A stretch of 33,582 nucleotides of DNA from Chromobacterium sinusclupearum (GCF_002902845.1 NZ_PPTF01000052.1:1-33582), one strand, 5' to 3'. Counted from the first letter of the stretch, positions 1-8,923 are shown. The notes: a model not told the origin generated them from the letters alone. Numbers and translations are program-made.

Positions 1-494
1 GCCGCCATCGCTGATCGAGACCTGGGCGTTGCCGCCGTTGGCGAGGTTGCTGGCATCGAGGCTGACCGTCGCCTGCACTTGGCCGTGGGCCACATCGCCG
101 CTGGCGATTTGCTGGCCACTGTGTTCGGTGATCGCCACCGTCGGCGCGCTCGGCGCGGTCAGGTTCAAGGTGCCGCTCGTGGTCCCGGCTAGCGAGGTGT
201 TGCCCAGCGCATTGCTTTGCGTCGCCGACACGCTGACGGCCTGGCCGTTGGCCGGTTCGGGAATGCCGAGGCTCAGCACGCCATTGGCGTAACTGGCGGT
301 GACGGCTGGGTTGCTGCTGCTCACCGAGCCGTCGCTATGCACAGTGACGCTGCTGATCGCGCCGCCATCGCTGATCGAGACCTGGGCGTTGCCGCCGTTG
401 GCGAGGTTGCTGGCATCGAGGCTGACCGTCGCCTGCACTTGGCCGTTGGCCACATCGCCGCTGGCGATTTGCTGGCCGCTGTGTTCGGTGATCG
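1..494 (-). repeat. Near-identical 360-base-period repeat inside the adhesin
   Basis: Bases 1-134 match 361-494 with only two differences (at 87 and 118). Beyond 134/494 the copies diverge. The period is exactly 360 bases (120 codons), so the reading frame is kept and each copy encodes the same Ig-like block (VSITEHSGQQIASGDV and following). More copies probably continue off the left edge. Such near-identity suggests recent duplication or gene conversion and allows length variation by recombination. Confidence 0.85.
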
Positions 495-2076
495 ACACGG
501 AAGGCGTGGCTGGCGGTGTGGTATCTACCGTGGCGGTCAGCGTGCTTGTGGCCGATGGGTTGCCGATGCTGTCGGTGAATTGGGCGCTCAACGTCAAGCT
601 TTGGCCGTTGGCAGCTGCCGGAACATTCAGTGCCAGACTGCCGTTTTGCAGGTCGGCGGCGGTCAAGACGTGGCTGTAGGCTTCGCCGGTGTTGCTGGTC
701 AGTGTCAGGGTGGTGCCGGCCTGCAACGAGGGGTTGTTCAGCGCGACCTGTACGCTGACTTGCTGATTATGGATATCGCCGCTGGCGATGATGCCGCCAT
801 GATCCTCTATGGTGATTTGCGGCGCAGCCGGAGGTGCGGTGCTGACTAGGCCTTGGTCGCTGGCCGGGCTGGAAACATTGCCGGCTGCATCGGTCTGGGT
901 GGCGGCAATTTGCAATAACGTACCCGAGCTGGCGGGTTGGATGGACAATGTGACCAAGCCATTGGCGTAGCTGGCCTGGATGCCGGAAGCCAGCCCGGTG
1001 ATGCTGCCGTCGCTATGCACGGTGAGCGTGGTCGGATGGCCGCCCTCCGTAATGGTGATGTTGGCCGCGCCTTGCTGTTGCAGATCGCTGGCGTCGAGTT
1101 GAACCGTTGCGCGGACGGCGCCATTCACCAGATCGGTCTGGCTGATGGCGGCGCTGCCGGCGCCATCATCATGCTGCGTAATGTGCACGACCGGCGCAAG
1201 GGGCGGAATGGTGTCCACTGTCACAATCGCCGTCGACTGCGTGCTTTGTCCGGCATTATTGCTGGAGGAGGCGATCAGCGTGCTGGCGCCCTGAGGCAAG
1301 GGCTGAGTCGGCGTGAGCGACCAGCTGCCATTGGCGGCAACCACGGCGCTGCCGAGCACCGTGCCGTTTGCTTCGGAAACGGTGACAGTCAGTCCCGGCG
1401 AGCCGGTGCCCTGGAGTACGGGTTCGCTATGATTGGTCAGGCCTATATTGTTGAAAGTCAGCGTTACCGGTGGCGCGGGGGCAGGGGTGAACGATGCGTT
1501 AACCGGCGCGGTGGAAATCGGCGTGAAGGTGGAGTGGGTTGCAGTGGGGCCGACACTGGGGGTAAAACCCGTTCCCGTGGTCCCTACTGTATTGGTGTTG
1601 CCGGTCAGGTCGATGAAAGTGTGATCGATGTTTTCGCTGGTGCCGCCCGCAGCGGCCAGGCCGGCCGCAGCAGACTGCAGCTGCGCCAGCGGGTCTTGGC
1701 CATTCGCCAGGCTGGCCAGGACCGATTGCGCTTCGGCATTGGCGTTATTGCCGTCTTGACCCGGTTGTGGCGGCTGGCCATTGATAGCGGTGTTCCAGCC
1801 TGGCACGGCTGGATTGTTTGCGTCGCTTGGCGCCGTCGTTTGAGGAGTGGCATTGCTGGCGGGCGGCGTGCCTGTTTCCTTGGTGTCGGACAATAGAACC
1901 TGCTGTCCGCCATCCTGATTCAGCAGTAGCGAGGCACCCTGTTCGAATACCAGGTGATCATTCGGGTGGATGATATCCCCTACTTTGAGGATGTGTTCCT
2001 GCCCTTGGGCATCGATGACTCTGACCGTTCCTTTGAGAGTACCGATCTTCCCCGATAGTGTTGTATTTGCTGCCAT
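1..2076 (-). CDS. LapA-type type I secreted adhesin, N-terminal part (runs off left edge)
   Basis: The frame is open from an ATG at 2076 to base 1, giving 692 residues with no stop. GGGAG lies just upstream of the ATG. Residues 1-65 resemble the retention module of LapA-family adhesins (short beta-rich start, then GDIIHPNDHLVF and similar). A linker of about residues 66-150 contains S-A-A-A-G (135-139) and A-A-A-G (141-144). In Pseudomonas LapA a di-alanine site in this position is cut by the periplasmic protease LapG. An Ig-like domain follows (about 200-295), then repeats of roughly 100-120 residues ending in TPPATPSVSITEHSG-like linkers. The protein is Ser/Thr/Ala/Gly-rich. The C-terminal RTX/secretion signal would lie outside the window. 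The ABC exporter and HlyD adaptor genes stand just upstream on the same strand, so this is their likely substrate. By analogy it tethers cells to surfaces during biofilm growth. Family assignment is firm; regulation by LapD/LapG is inferred. Confidence 0.85.
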   Translation of the reverse strand, partial: MAANTTLSGKIGTLKGTVRVIDAQGQEHILKVGDIIHPNDHLVFEQGASLLLNQDGGQQVLLSDTKETGTPPASNATPQTTAPSDANNPAVPGWNTAINGQPPQPGQDGNNANAEAQSVLASLANGQDPLAQLQSAAAGLAAAGGTSENIDHTFIDLTGNTNTVGTTGTGFTPSVGPTATHSTFTPISTAPVNASFTPAPAPPVTLTFNNIGLTNHSEPVLQGTGSPGLTVTVSEANGTVLGSAVVAANGSWSLTPTQPLPQGASTLIASSSNNAGQSTQSTAIVTVDTIPPLAPVVHITQHDDGAGSAAISQTDLVNGAVRATVQLDASDLQQQGAANITITEGGHPTTLTVHSDGSITGLASGIQASYANGLVTLSIQPASSGTLLQIAATQTDAAGNVSSPASDQGLVSTAPPAAPQITIEDHGGIIASGDIHNQQVSVQVALNNPSLQAGTTLTLTSNTGEAYSHVLTAADLQNGSLALNVPAAANGQSLTLSAQFTDSIGNPSATSTLTATVDTTPPATPSVSITEHSGQQIASGDVANGQVQATVSLDASNLANGGNAQVSISDGGAISSVTVHSDGSVSSSNPAVTASYANGVLSLGIPEPANGQAVSVSATQSNALGNTSLAGTTSGTLNLTAPSAPTVAITEHSGQQIASGDVAHGQVQATVSLDASNLANGGNAQVSISDGG
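1645..1674 (-). other. Candidate LapG-type cleavage sites in the adhesin
   Basis: The codons encode S135-A-A-A-G139 and A141-A-A-G144, in an Ala/Gly-rich linker between the retention module and the first repeat. LapG proteases cut after a di-alanine in T/A/P-A-A-G contexts about 100-140 residues from the adhesin N-terminus. Two overlapping candidates are present. No LapG or LapD gene is visible in the window, so use of the site is inferred. Confidence 0.55.
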
Positions 2077-2740
2077 CGGCATCTCCCGGCCGTATCATCC
2101 CGCGCATCAACCTCTGTTCCTGCGTGCATCTCCTTGTGGTGCGGCCGTATGTTTCAGCGCCTTGCAAAGGCGCCAAGCAAACTTCCAGGCTGCTCTGTGA
2201 ACCGCTGACTCAACCCTGGCTCCCTGTCTTGCGCCTTCTTGCCGTATGGCTTGTGCTGTCTGCCTTGGCGTGTCTTGCACTGGGGCTCTGCGTGGTTGTT
2301 GAGCGGCTCTAAATGATGGATGGACTACAGGCAGTTTTAACTGTAGCAAGTAATAAAGTTATTGCTAGAAATACCTATCTGAAACATGAGGTTGCGGTAA
2401 ATCATCCTCTCCGGCCATGCCGGCAATGGGGAGGAGCTTGGGTTCGCATGGATGGAGAGCAGGGTGATTGTCGCGCTGCCGCCAGCGAGTCAAAGACATG
2501 CGCGTGCCGGCCGTTGGGCATGCGGGCTGGCGCTTTGGGATTCGATATCGAGATGGGTTTAGCGGGCCATAGGCCAGCAGTTTCGATTGATTCCAGATCG
2601 CGGGCGCGTTGGCGCTGTGGGTCGGTCATGCCGAGTTCGGCTGGTTTGAGGAAGCCGGTGATCTGCGCGCCTTGATATCCGTCATTCTCCTTCCGTGACG
2701 GACTTATGTTGGCATGGCCTGAGAGGGCAGATCAGCGGCT
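2077..2740. other. Gene-free gap between adaptor and adhesin genes
   Basis: These 664 bases separate the HlyD stop from the adhesin start, both on the minus strand. I see no convincing gene; open frames here lack ribosome binding sites and recognisable products. Two structures stand out. An imperfect inverted repeat at 2344-2367 (TAGCAA-g-TAA against TTA-TTGCTA) sits in an AT-rich patch. A hairpin at 2678-2702 (TCCGTCA/TGACGGA) lies 39 bases beyond the adaptor stop but has no T-run. The gap probably holds a separate adhesin promoter or a long leader; I could not assign a promoter. Confidence 0.5.
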
Positions 2741-4141
2741 TCACCGCTCGGTAAAGGCTTCCGATTTGGCGCGCAGTACGGGCTTCAGCAGGTAGGACAG
2801 AATGCTCTTGGTGCCGGTCATGATGTCCACCTGGGCCACCATGCCGGGAATGATGGGCAAATGGCGGTCGCCCAGCGTGCCTTGTTTGGTTTTTATCTTG
2901 GCCAGGTAAAAGGAATTGCCGCGCTCGTCGGTTTCGGTGTCGGCGCTGACGTCCTGCACTACGCCCTCCATGCCGCCGTAAATCGTGTAGTCGTAGGCGG
3001 TGAAGCGCACAGTGGCGCGCTGCCCGGGGCGGATGAAGGCGATGTCGCGCGGCAGGATGCGCGTCTCCACCACCAGCGATTCGCCCAGCGGCACAATCTC
3101 CATGATGTCTTTGCCCGGCGCCACCACGCCGCCTATCGTATTGGCGTAGATCTGCTTGACTTGGCCGTGCACGGGGGAGCGCATTTCGGACAGCTTCACC
3201 TTGTTGGCCAGGCCGGAGGTGTCCGCGGACAGGCTGTTGATCTTGGCCATGGTGTCGGAAAGCTCGGCGCTGGCCTGGTTGCGGAAGGTCAGTTCGTTTT
3301 CCTGGATCTTGCGATTGGCCTCCTCTATGGCGGCTTGCAGGCGGGAAATCTGCGCCTGCGCCATGTCGCGATCGCCTTTGAAGCGCGAAACCTCGCGCTC
3401 CAGCCGCAACAGGTCCACATCGGATGCGGCGCCGGAGTCCAGCAGCGGCCGCGTTTGCTCCAGCTCCTTGCTGGTGAACTGGAAGCTTTGATCCGCCTGC
3501 TGCCGGCGCGCCTTCATTTCGTTCATTTCCTGCATGCGCTGGGCCAATTCCCCCCTGGCGATGGCGAGGTTGTTGTCCAGCTCCTGCTTTTTGGCCAGAT
3601 ACAGCGCCATTTCCTGGCGGGCGATGTCCGGGGCCTGCTGGCTAACCTGGGACGGAATGGCCAGCGGCGTGCCATGGGCAATCGCGCCCAGCCGCGCGGC
3701 CTTGCCCAACAGCGCCAGATATTGGGCCTGATTGGCCTGCAGCGACGAGACAAACCGGGTGTTGTCTATGCTCAGCAGCAGCTGGTTTTGCTGCACGATC
3801 TGCCCCTCATGCACCCATAGCTTGGCCACGACGCCGCCATCCAGGCTCTGAATGTGCTGGATCTGCGAAGTGGGCACCACCTTGCCCTGGCCCTTGGTCA
3901 CCTCGTTGATCTGAGCGAAGGCGGCCCACATGAAGGCCGCCAGAAACAAGCCGGCCATGGTCCAGATGAAGACGCGGGGGCGGCCCGGGCTTTGTTGCAG
4001 AATCGCCCAGTCGGCGTCGGTGGCGAAATCGACATGCTCTTGCAAGTCGCGCGCCTCCGCCCAGTCCATGACCCGTTCCCAGTATGGGGAGGTCTTGCGT
4101 TGGCCTTGTTCCATCCAACGTTGCCAGAACGGCTGCTTCAT
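2741..4141 (-). CDS. HlyD/LapC family periplasmic adaptor of type I secretion
   Basis: The product (466 residues) is the membrane fusion protein that links the inner-membrane ABC exporter to an outer-membrane TolC-like channel. The N-terminal cytoplasmic segment ends in one transmembrane helix at about residues 56-76. A biotinyl/lipoyl-like half follows (GKVVPTSQIQHIQSLDGG), then a long alpha-helical hairpin (about 170-305, rich in Gln/Glu/Arg). The second lipoyl half and a beta-barrel end the protein (SPVHGQVKQIYANTIGGVV). These are the usual order and length for the family. Its ATG overlaps the stop of the ABC gene as ATGA (4138-4141), which implies translational coupling and equal dosage. 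Position before the adhesin points to a LapC role. An alternative is a generic RTX-toxin adaptor. Confidence 0.92.
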   Translation of the reverse strand: MKQPFWQRWMEQGQRKTSPYWERVMDWAEARDLQEHVDFATDADWAILQQSPGRPRVFIWTMAGLFLAAFMWAAFAQINEVTKGQGKVVPTSQIQHIQSLDGGVVAKLWVHEGQIVQQNQLLLSIDNTRFVSSLQANQAQYLALLGKAARLGAIAHGTPLAIPSQVSQQAPDIARQEMALYLAKKQELDNNLAIARGELAQRMQEMNEMKARRQQADQSFQFTSKELEQTRPLLDSGAASDVDLLRLEREVSRFKGDRDMAQAQISRLQAAIEEANRKIQENELTFRNQASAELSDTMAKINSLSADTSGLANKVKLSEMRSPVHGQVKQIYANTIGGVVAPGKDIMEIVPLGESLVVETRILPRDIAFIRPGQRATVRFTAYDYTIYGGMEGVVQDVSADTETDERGNSFYLAKIKTKQGTLGDRHLPIIPGMVAQVDIMTGTKSILSYLLKPVLRAKSEAFTER

Positions 4142-6327
4142 GTTTTTCCCCTGGAAACTTGCCCCTGCTGCAGGGCTTGGATGACCTCCGCCTTTGGGCC
4201 GTCGGCCACAATGGCGCCGTTTTCGATGATGATGAGCCGGTCTACCAGGTCAAGCAGCGCGGCATGGTGGGTGATCAGCACTACCGTCTTGCCCGGCATG
4301 ATCTTGGCCAGGGTCTGTTTGATATGCGCCTCGGCGCCGCTATCCATATTGCTGGTGGGTTCGTCCAGCAGCAGGATGGGCGGCGCGTTGAGCAGGGCGC
4401 GGGCGATAGTCACGGCCTTGCGCTGCCCGCCGGACAGCGACTGGCCTCGCTCGCCTATGATCATGTCGTAGCCCTGCGGGTGGCCGTTGACGAACTCGGA
4501 CAAGCCCGCCAGCTCAACGGCGGCCTCGATGCTGGCATCGTAGGCATGGGGGGAGCCCATGGCGATGTTCTGGCGCAGGGTGCCGTAAAACAGCGAGGCA
4601 TCCTGCGGCACATGGCCGATATTGCGGCGCAGTTCGGTGGGGTCGATCTGGTGGATGTCGATGCCGTCTATGCGCACCGATCCCTGGTCCGGGTGATACA
4701 GGCCCATGATCAGCCGCTGCAGCGTGGACTTGCCGGATCCGATGCGGCCGATGATGCCCACCCGTTCCCCCGCCTTGAGGTGGAACGATACATTGCGCAG
4801 CGCGTTGGCCGGGTTGTCCGGATATTGGAAATCGACGTTGCGGAATTCGATGTCGCCTTTGAAACTGGTGCGATGGAAGAAGTTGGCGTCCTTTTCCCGC
4901 TCCACCGGCATCTCCATGAAGGTGTCCAGCGACTTCAGCGAGAGTTTGGCGTTATGGTACTGGGTGAGCAGGCCCACCAGCTGGCCCAGCGGCGCCATGG
5001 CGCGGCCGGAAAGCATCACCGCGGCGATCACGCCGCCCTGCGAGGCCTGGCCGCGAAAGATGGCATAGACGCCTATCACCAGCACGGCGATGGTCACGCT
5101 TTGCTGGACCAAGCCGGAAAAATTATTGGCCGACGCCGCCAGCATTTTCAGTCTGGCGCCGATATGCGCCAGATAGGCGGTGGCTTCTTCCCAGCGGCCT
5201 TGCTGCTGGCCCTCCGCGGCCAGAATCTTGATGCTTTCCAGCTCGCCAAGCGTTTCCACCAGCTGGGCATTGCGTTGGGCCGTGGCGCGCAGGGTGGCCT
5301 CGGTCAATACCTTCATCTTCTCCTGGATTAGCAGGGCGAAGATCAGCATCATCGCCCCGCCTATCAATATGGGCAGCATCAGCAGCGGTTGAATCCATGC
5401 CACCGCCGCCAGGAAGATCAGGACGAAGGGCAGGTCGATCAGCGCGGTGATGGAGGCGGACGCGATGAAGTCGCGTATGGTTTCGAATGAACGCAAATTG
5501 GCGGCAAAGGCTCCGACGGACGCCGGCTTGGCCGACATCCGCACCCCCAGCACGCGTTCCATGATCAGAGAGGACAGCTGGATGTCGATGCGCTTGCTCG
5601 CCAGGTCCAGCATATAGCCGCGTGTCATCTTCAGCAGAAAATCGAACACCAGCGACAAAATCGCCCCGGCCGCCAGCACCCACAAGGTGTAAATGGCCAG
5701 GTTAGGCACCACCCGGTCGTACACATTCATCGAAACCAGCGGCAGCACCAGGGCGAATATATTGATCATCAAAGAGGCGAGCAGGGAATCGCGGTACAAC
5801 GGCAGCCCGCCGATGACCGCGTGCCAGAACCAGTGGCGCGAGCGGATATTGCCCATTTCCGGCGCCCGCCGGTCGTAACGGAAGCGCGGCCGGATCAGGA
5901 TGGCGATGCCGCTGTACAAGGCGGCGAACTCATCAAGCGAGCGCGTCTCTTCCGATTCCGGCAGCTCGGAATGGCTGAAGCGGACAATGCCGGCCTTGAG
6001 GTCGATGCCGCGCAGGATGCAGGCCTCCTCGCTTTTCAGCAGCAGCACGGCGGGCAACAGCGCCTGCGGCAGCTGCGGCAACGGTTTTCTGACCACCCGC
6101 GACGTCAAGCCGATGCGGCGCGCCGAACGCGAAAACATAGACGGCGTCAGCCGGTTGTTCTGCAACGGAATCCCCGCCACCAGCGATTCGCGCGTGGCAT
6201 TGATGCCGTACTGTCTAGCCAGCGCGAACAAGCAATCCAGCAAAGGATCAAGATGGGTGGCTTGCAAATGCAATCCCCCATTAGGTATTTCTTGACTAAT
6301 GTTTTGCATTTTCACCTCAGGCGGCAT
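4138..6327 (-). CDS. Type I secretion ABC exporter with degenerate C39-like domain (LapB-type)
   Basis: The product (729 residues) is an ATP-driven exporter. Residues about 25-150 form a C39 peptidase-like domain. A Cys is present (DPLLDCLFAL) but the catalytic His region reads EACILRG, so it is probably a non-cleaving substrate-docking domain, as in HlyB and LapB. A six-helix membrane domain follows (about 165-460). The nucleotide-binding domain has Walker A GRIGSGKS (527-534), signature LSGGQRKAV, Walker B LLLDEPTSNMD and the H-loop LITHH. The ATG at 6327 has GGGGAG eight bases upstream. An in-frame ATG at 6309 has GAGG five bases upstream and is an equally good start (723 residues). The adaptor gene overlaps its stop. 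The likely substrate is the large adhesin two genes downstream. Confidence 0.92.
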   Translation of the reverse strand: MPPEVKMQNISQEIPNGGLHLQATHLDPLLDCLFALARQYGINATRESLVAGIPLQNNRLTPSMFSRSARRIGLTSRVVRKPLPQLPQALLPAVLLLKSEEACILRGIDLKAGIVRFSHSELPESEETRSLDEFAALYSGIAILIRPRFRYDRRAPEMGNIRSRHWFWHAVIGGLPLYRDSLLASLMINIFALVLPLVSMNVYDRVVPNLAIYTLWVLAAGAILSLVFDFLLKMTRGYMLDLASKRIDIQLSSLIMERVLGVRMSAKPASVGAFAANLRSFETIRDFIASASITALIDLPFVLIFLAAVAWIQPLLMLPILIGGAMMLIFALLIQEKMKVLTEATLRATAQRNAQLVETLGELESIKILAAEGQQQGRWEEATAYLAHIGARLKMLAASANNFSGLVQQSVTIAVLVIGVYAIFRGQASQGGVIAAVMLSGRAMAPLGQLVGLLTQYHNAKLSLKSLDTFMEMPVEREKDANFFHRTSFKGDIEFRNVDFQYPDNPANALRNVSFHLKAGERVGIIGRIGSGKSTLQRLIMGLYHPDQGSVRIDGIDIHQIDPTELRRNIGHVPQDASLFYGTLRQNIAMGSPHAYDASIEAAVELAGLSEFVNGHPQGYDMIIGERGQSLSGGQRKAVTIARALLNAPPILLLDEPTSNMDSGAEAHIKQTLAKIMPGKTVVLITHHAALLDLVDRLIIIENGAIVADGPKAEVIQALQQGQVSRGKT

Positions 6328-6709
6328 GGTGACTACTCCCCGACAGATAGTATGTCCAGCCTTTTTTTGACTATAGCTAGTTTGAATCGAGGTGAAACAT
6401 TCTTTTGGTTCGATCTATGTCTTTGTTTTAATTAATGCTTCATATCGTTGGCATGGTGCGATGCGGCGGGGCTGCCGGCGGGTGCGGGAATGAAAATGAT
6501 AATGGCGGGCCGGGAAACAAATAAGGCAGATAAAACATGCGCTTTCCTGGATTCAAGCCATCAGGATGGCCAGACAGGCTTCAAAACGCTCCGCCTGTTT
6601 TCCGGCGGGATGGGCGTGTCTGGCAAATCGGCAACGCGCCGCTAACAAGATGCATGAATAGAAAAGCCCATGCCGCGCAATGTGGCCTCTGCGCTGATAT
6701 CTGCCGCGA
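6328..6709. other. Gene-free promoter region of the secretion operon
   Basis: These 382 bases lie between the exporter start and the stop of the upstream lipoprotein gene, both minus strand. The part at 6350-6440 is clearly AT-rich and is the likely promoter zone. A short CCGCC/GGCGG hairpin occurs near 6590-6612 without a clear T-run. I see no credible small gene. Confidence 0.45.
6370..6397 (-). promoter_or_regulatory. Possible sigma70 promoter of the exporter operon
   Basis: On the minus strand TTTCAC is followed after 16 bases by TATAGT, about 45 bases upstream of the exporter ATG and inside an AT-rich patch. Both boxes are only moderate matches. It is the best pair I found here. Confidence 0.35.
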
Positions 6710-7795
6710 TTAATGTTTCGAGGGAAACCAGATCGCTAAATAGGCCTTGCGGTAGGCTTGGTCGTCTTCGATATCGCCATCGCGGGGATGCGCCAGCAGC
6801 CTTTCCTGCGTCACCAATATGGGCTTGCTGACAAAGTTGCTGGGGGCCTGCCGGGCAAAGGCCCGATTCAGCTCATCGGCCATTTGCCAGCCTTGCTGCT
6901 GGCATGGCTCGGCCACGGTCGCCTTTTGCTGGGAGATGCCCTCGCGGATGCGGTTCATTGCCAGGTTGGAGCCATCGCCAGCGGAGATGTTGACGATGTC
7001 CAGGCGGCCAATCTGATGCAAGGGGAAATTGATGTTGTCGAAGTAGAGGTCGTTGATGGCCAGCGTATGGGTCCAGGCGCGGCCGAACTTCTGCGCCATT
7101 ACGGGCACTTGCGCCGGAATCAGCTGGGTGGTCATGCTGAGGTCCATGTCCTGCACCGCCAGCACCTTGCATCGCTTGCAGCGCAGCAGCGCCTCCTTCA
7201 TGGCGTTGGCCTTGCGCATGGCGATGGAAAAATGCGAATCCGTCAGGATCACCGCGCCCAGCGGGCCGGAGCTGCTGCCTATCGCATAGTCCACGGCCGT
7301 CTGCGCCACGGTCAACGGATCGGTGGTGATGTTGGCGAACAGCTCGGCATTCGGGCCGGGGCTGCTGCCGGCGTGCCAGCCCACGGCGGGCTTGCCCATT
7401 TGTTTCAGCATGGTCATTTCCAGATGGAAATCCGAGCTGTCCGTGCCGACCAGGGCCACGCCGGAAATCTCCTGCGCGGTGGCGTGCAGCAGCAATTGCT
7501 CGCGCACGGCATTGCGGTCGCTCTTGGCGTCCGTCACCTTGACTTGCCAATGCAGATAGGCCGCCGCGTTGAGAAAGCTGCGCACGGTTCTGGAAATCCC
7601 GCCGTTGCGCAGCTCGTAGGCGATCAATAGCACATGCCGTCCCAGCTGGGCCGGCGGACCGGAGGAGGGCGCCACGCTATCAACCGGTTCCGCTTGGCTG
7701 ATGGCGCAAGCGGTCAGCGCTGCCAGCGCGCCATGCAGCAGCACGCGGACAATCAGTTGGGTGGAGGCGGGAAAGCGGCTCAAGCGCATGGGCAC
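6710..7795 (-). CDS. Orphan periplasmic-binding-protein-like lipoprotein
   Basis: The product is about 361 residues from a GTG at 7795; an ATG two codons on at 7789 is an alternative. Neither has a strong ribosome binding site. The N-terminus is basic, then hydrophobic, and ends in the lipobox LTAC (Cys30), which predicts a lipoprotein. The rest looks like a type I periplasmic binding protein (ribose/LacI-like fold). Phrases such as HVLLIAYELRNGGISRTVRSF and ISGVALVGTDSSDFHLEM fit alternating strands and helices. No permease, ATPase or sensor kinase lies beside it. That makes a ligand-sensing role or a partner elsewhere more likely than a self-contained importer. It is upstream of and codirectional with the secretion operon, 382 bases away. 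The ligand is unknown. Confidence 0.75.
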   Translation of the reverse strand: MPMRLSRFPASTQLIVRVLLHGALAALTACAISQAEPVDSVAPSSGPPAQLGRHVLLIAYELRNGGISRTVRSFLNAAAYLHWQVKVTDAKSDRNAVREQLLLHATAQEISGVALVGTDSSDFHLEMTMLKQMGKPAVGWHAGSSPGPNAELFANITTDPLTVAQTAVDYAIGSSSGPLGAVILTDSHFSIAMRKANAMKEALLRCKRCKVLAVQDMDLSMTTQLIPAQVPVMAQKFGRAWTHTLAINDLYFDNINFPLHQIGRLDIVNISAGDGSNLAMNRIREGISQQKATVAEPCQQQGWQMADELNRAFARQAPSNFVSKPILVTQERLLAHPRDGDIEDDQAYRKAYLAIWFPSKH

Positions 7796-7994
7796 TGGGT
7801 GTTATCGCCTTGGCGTGTCGGGGGCATGCTCAAATATAGCAAGCAGGCTGGCGCTTGCTGATGGCATGTGGACGGTGCGAGCGCTTGCGCGGCGCGCTTG
7901 ATTTATCGATGCGGGATGAACATGATAGACGGATAGCCGCCGGGCGGATTTCCGGCGGCATCGCCAGCGGATGGCCAGCCTGGCCAGGCCGGGC

Positions 7995-8022
7995 TTGCAC
8001 TGTTAGCCGGCTCTGGCACAAT
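7995..8022 (+). promoter_or_regulatory. Possible promoter of the prolyl isomerase gene
   Basis: TTGCAC (7995-8000) and CACAAT (8017-8022) are separated by 16 bases and lie about 50 bases before the ATG at 8072. The -35 is good and the -10 is weak. An inverted repeat AGCAAGC/GCTTGCT with an 8-base loop (7838-7859) lies in the same divergent gap and could be a binding site. Confidence 0.35.
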
Positions 8023-8071
8023 TCACCGACTGTAAGCCAACCCAAACGCATATCCAGACAAGGAAACATCC

Positions 8072-8863
8072 ATGCACAAGCCATCCCGCCTTGCCCTGAC
8101 CACCTGCCTGCTGGCCGTTTTTGCCGCGCCGGCAGCCTTTGCCGCAGACGCGCCGGTCGCCACGGTAAACGGCGTAGCCATTCCTCAATCCAGAATGGAC
8201 CTGATCCTGAAATCGCAGGAAGAGCATGGCGTCAAGGATAGCCCGGAGCTGCGCCAGCAGATCCGCGATTTCCTAGTTACCAATGAAGTGCTGGTTCAAG
8301 AGGCCAAAAAACAAGGCATCGACAAGAGCGACGCGGTCAAGCAAGAGCTGGAAATGGCCCAGCGCGGCGTGTTGCTGAATGCCTTTCAGCAAAACTTCAT
8401 CAAAACCAATGTGATTTCCGACGATCAGCTCAAGGCCGAGTATGACCGCCTGAAGGCGGCCACCCCGTCCAAGGAATATCACGCGCGCCATATCCTGGTG
8501 AAAACCGAAAAGGAAGCCAACGCCATCCTGGCGCAGCTGAAGAAGGGCAAGTCGTTTGATGCGCTGGCCAAGGCCAAGTCCGACGACCTGGGCAGCAAGA
8601 ACAGCGGCGGCGATCTGGGTTGGAGCGATCCCAGCCAGTACGTGAAGGAGTTCGGCGAAGCCATGGTCGCCCTGAAGCCGGGCGAAATCACCCAAACTCC
8701 GGTGAAATCGCAATACGGCTATCACATCATCAAGCTGGAAGGCGTGCGCGAGGCGGAAGGCCCCAAGTTTGAAGATGTGAAGCCGCAGCTGCAGCAGGAA
8801 ATGCAGCGCACGGCCTTTGACAAGATGATCCAGGACTTGAAGGGCAAGGCCAAAGTCGAGTAA
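8072..8863 (+). CDS. Periplasmic PpiC/parvulin-type peptidyl-prolyl isomerase
   Basis: The product (263 residues) catalyses cis-trans isomerisation of X-Pro bonds in exported proteins and probably also acts as a chaperone. A signal peptide (residues 1-24, ending AAFA) targets it to the periplasm. Residues about 27-120 form a SurA-N-like helical chaperone region. Residues about 125-235 form one parvulin domain: YHARHILVKTE, the GGDLGW motif, then YGYHIIKLEG. The charged C-terminus lacks a second parvulin domain, so it is not SurA itself. AAGGA lies eight bases before the ATG. A strong terminator follows, so it is probably monocistronic. It resembles the single-domain cell-binding-factor/PrsA-like isomerases common in betaproteobacteria. 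Confidence 0.92.
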   Translation: MHKPSRLALTTCLLAVFAAPAAFAADAPVATVNGVAIPQSRMDLILKSQEEHGVKDSPELRQQIRDFLVTNEVLVQEAKKQGIDKSDAVKQELEMAQRGVLLNAFQQNFIKTNVISDDQLKAEYDRLKAATPSKEYHARHILVKTEKEANAILAQLKKGKSFDALAKAKSDDLGSKNSGGDLGWSDPSQYVKEFGEAMVALKPGEITQTPVKSQYGYHIIKLEGVREAEGPKFEDVKPQLQQEMQRTAFDKMIQDLKGKAKVE

Positions 8864-8876
8864 GTGGCGGACGCAT

Positions 8877-8907
8877 AAAAGCCTGCCCGTTTCGGGGCAG
8901 GCTTTTT
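8877..8907. terminator. Bidirectional Rho-independent terminator
   Basis: An 11-bp stem AAAGCCTGCCC (8878-8888) pairs with GGGCAGGCTTT (8895-8905) around a 6-base loop, followed by T's. On the opposite strand the arm ends in TTTT, so it can also serve the convergent amidohydrolase gene that ends at 8924. Confidence 0.9.
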
Positions 8908-8923
8908 CATGTTGCCGCTGAGT

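Noticed and set aside
217..1896. Long plus-strand open frames across the adhesin
   Set aside because: They are shadows of the minus-strand adhesin, which has a retention module, Ig-like repeats and a ribosome binding site.
2200..2312. Sigma54 promoter (GG-N10-GC)
   Set aside because: The best candidate has the wrong spacing (8 bases).
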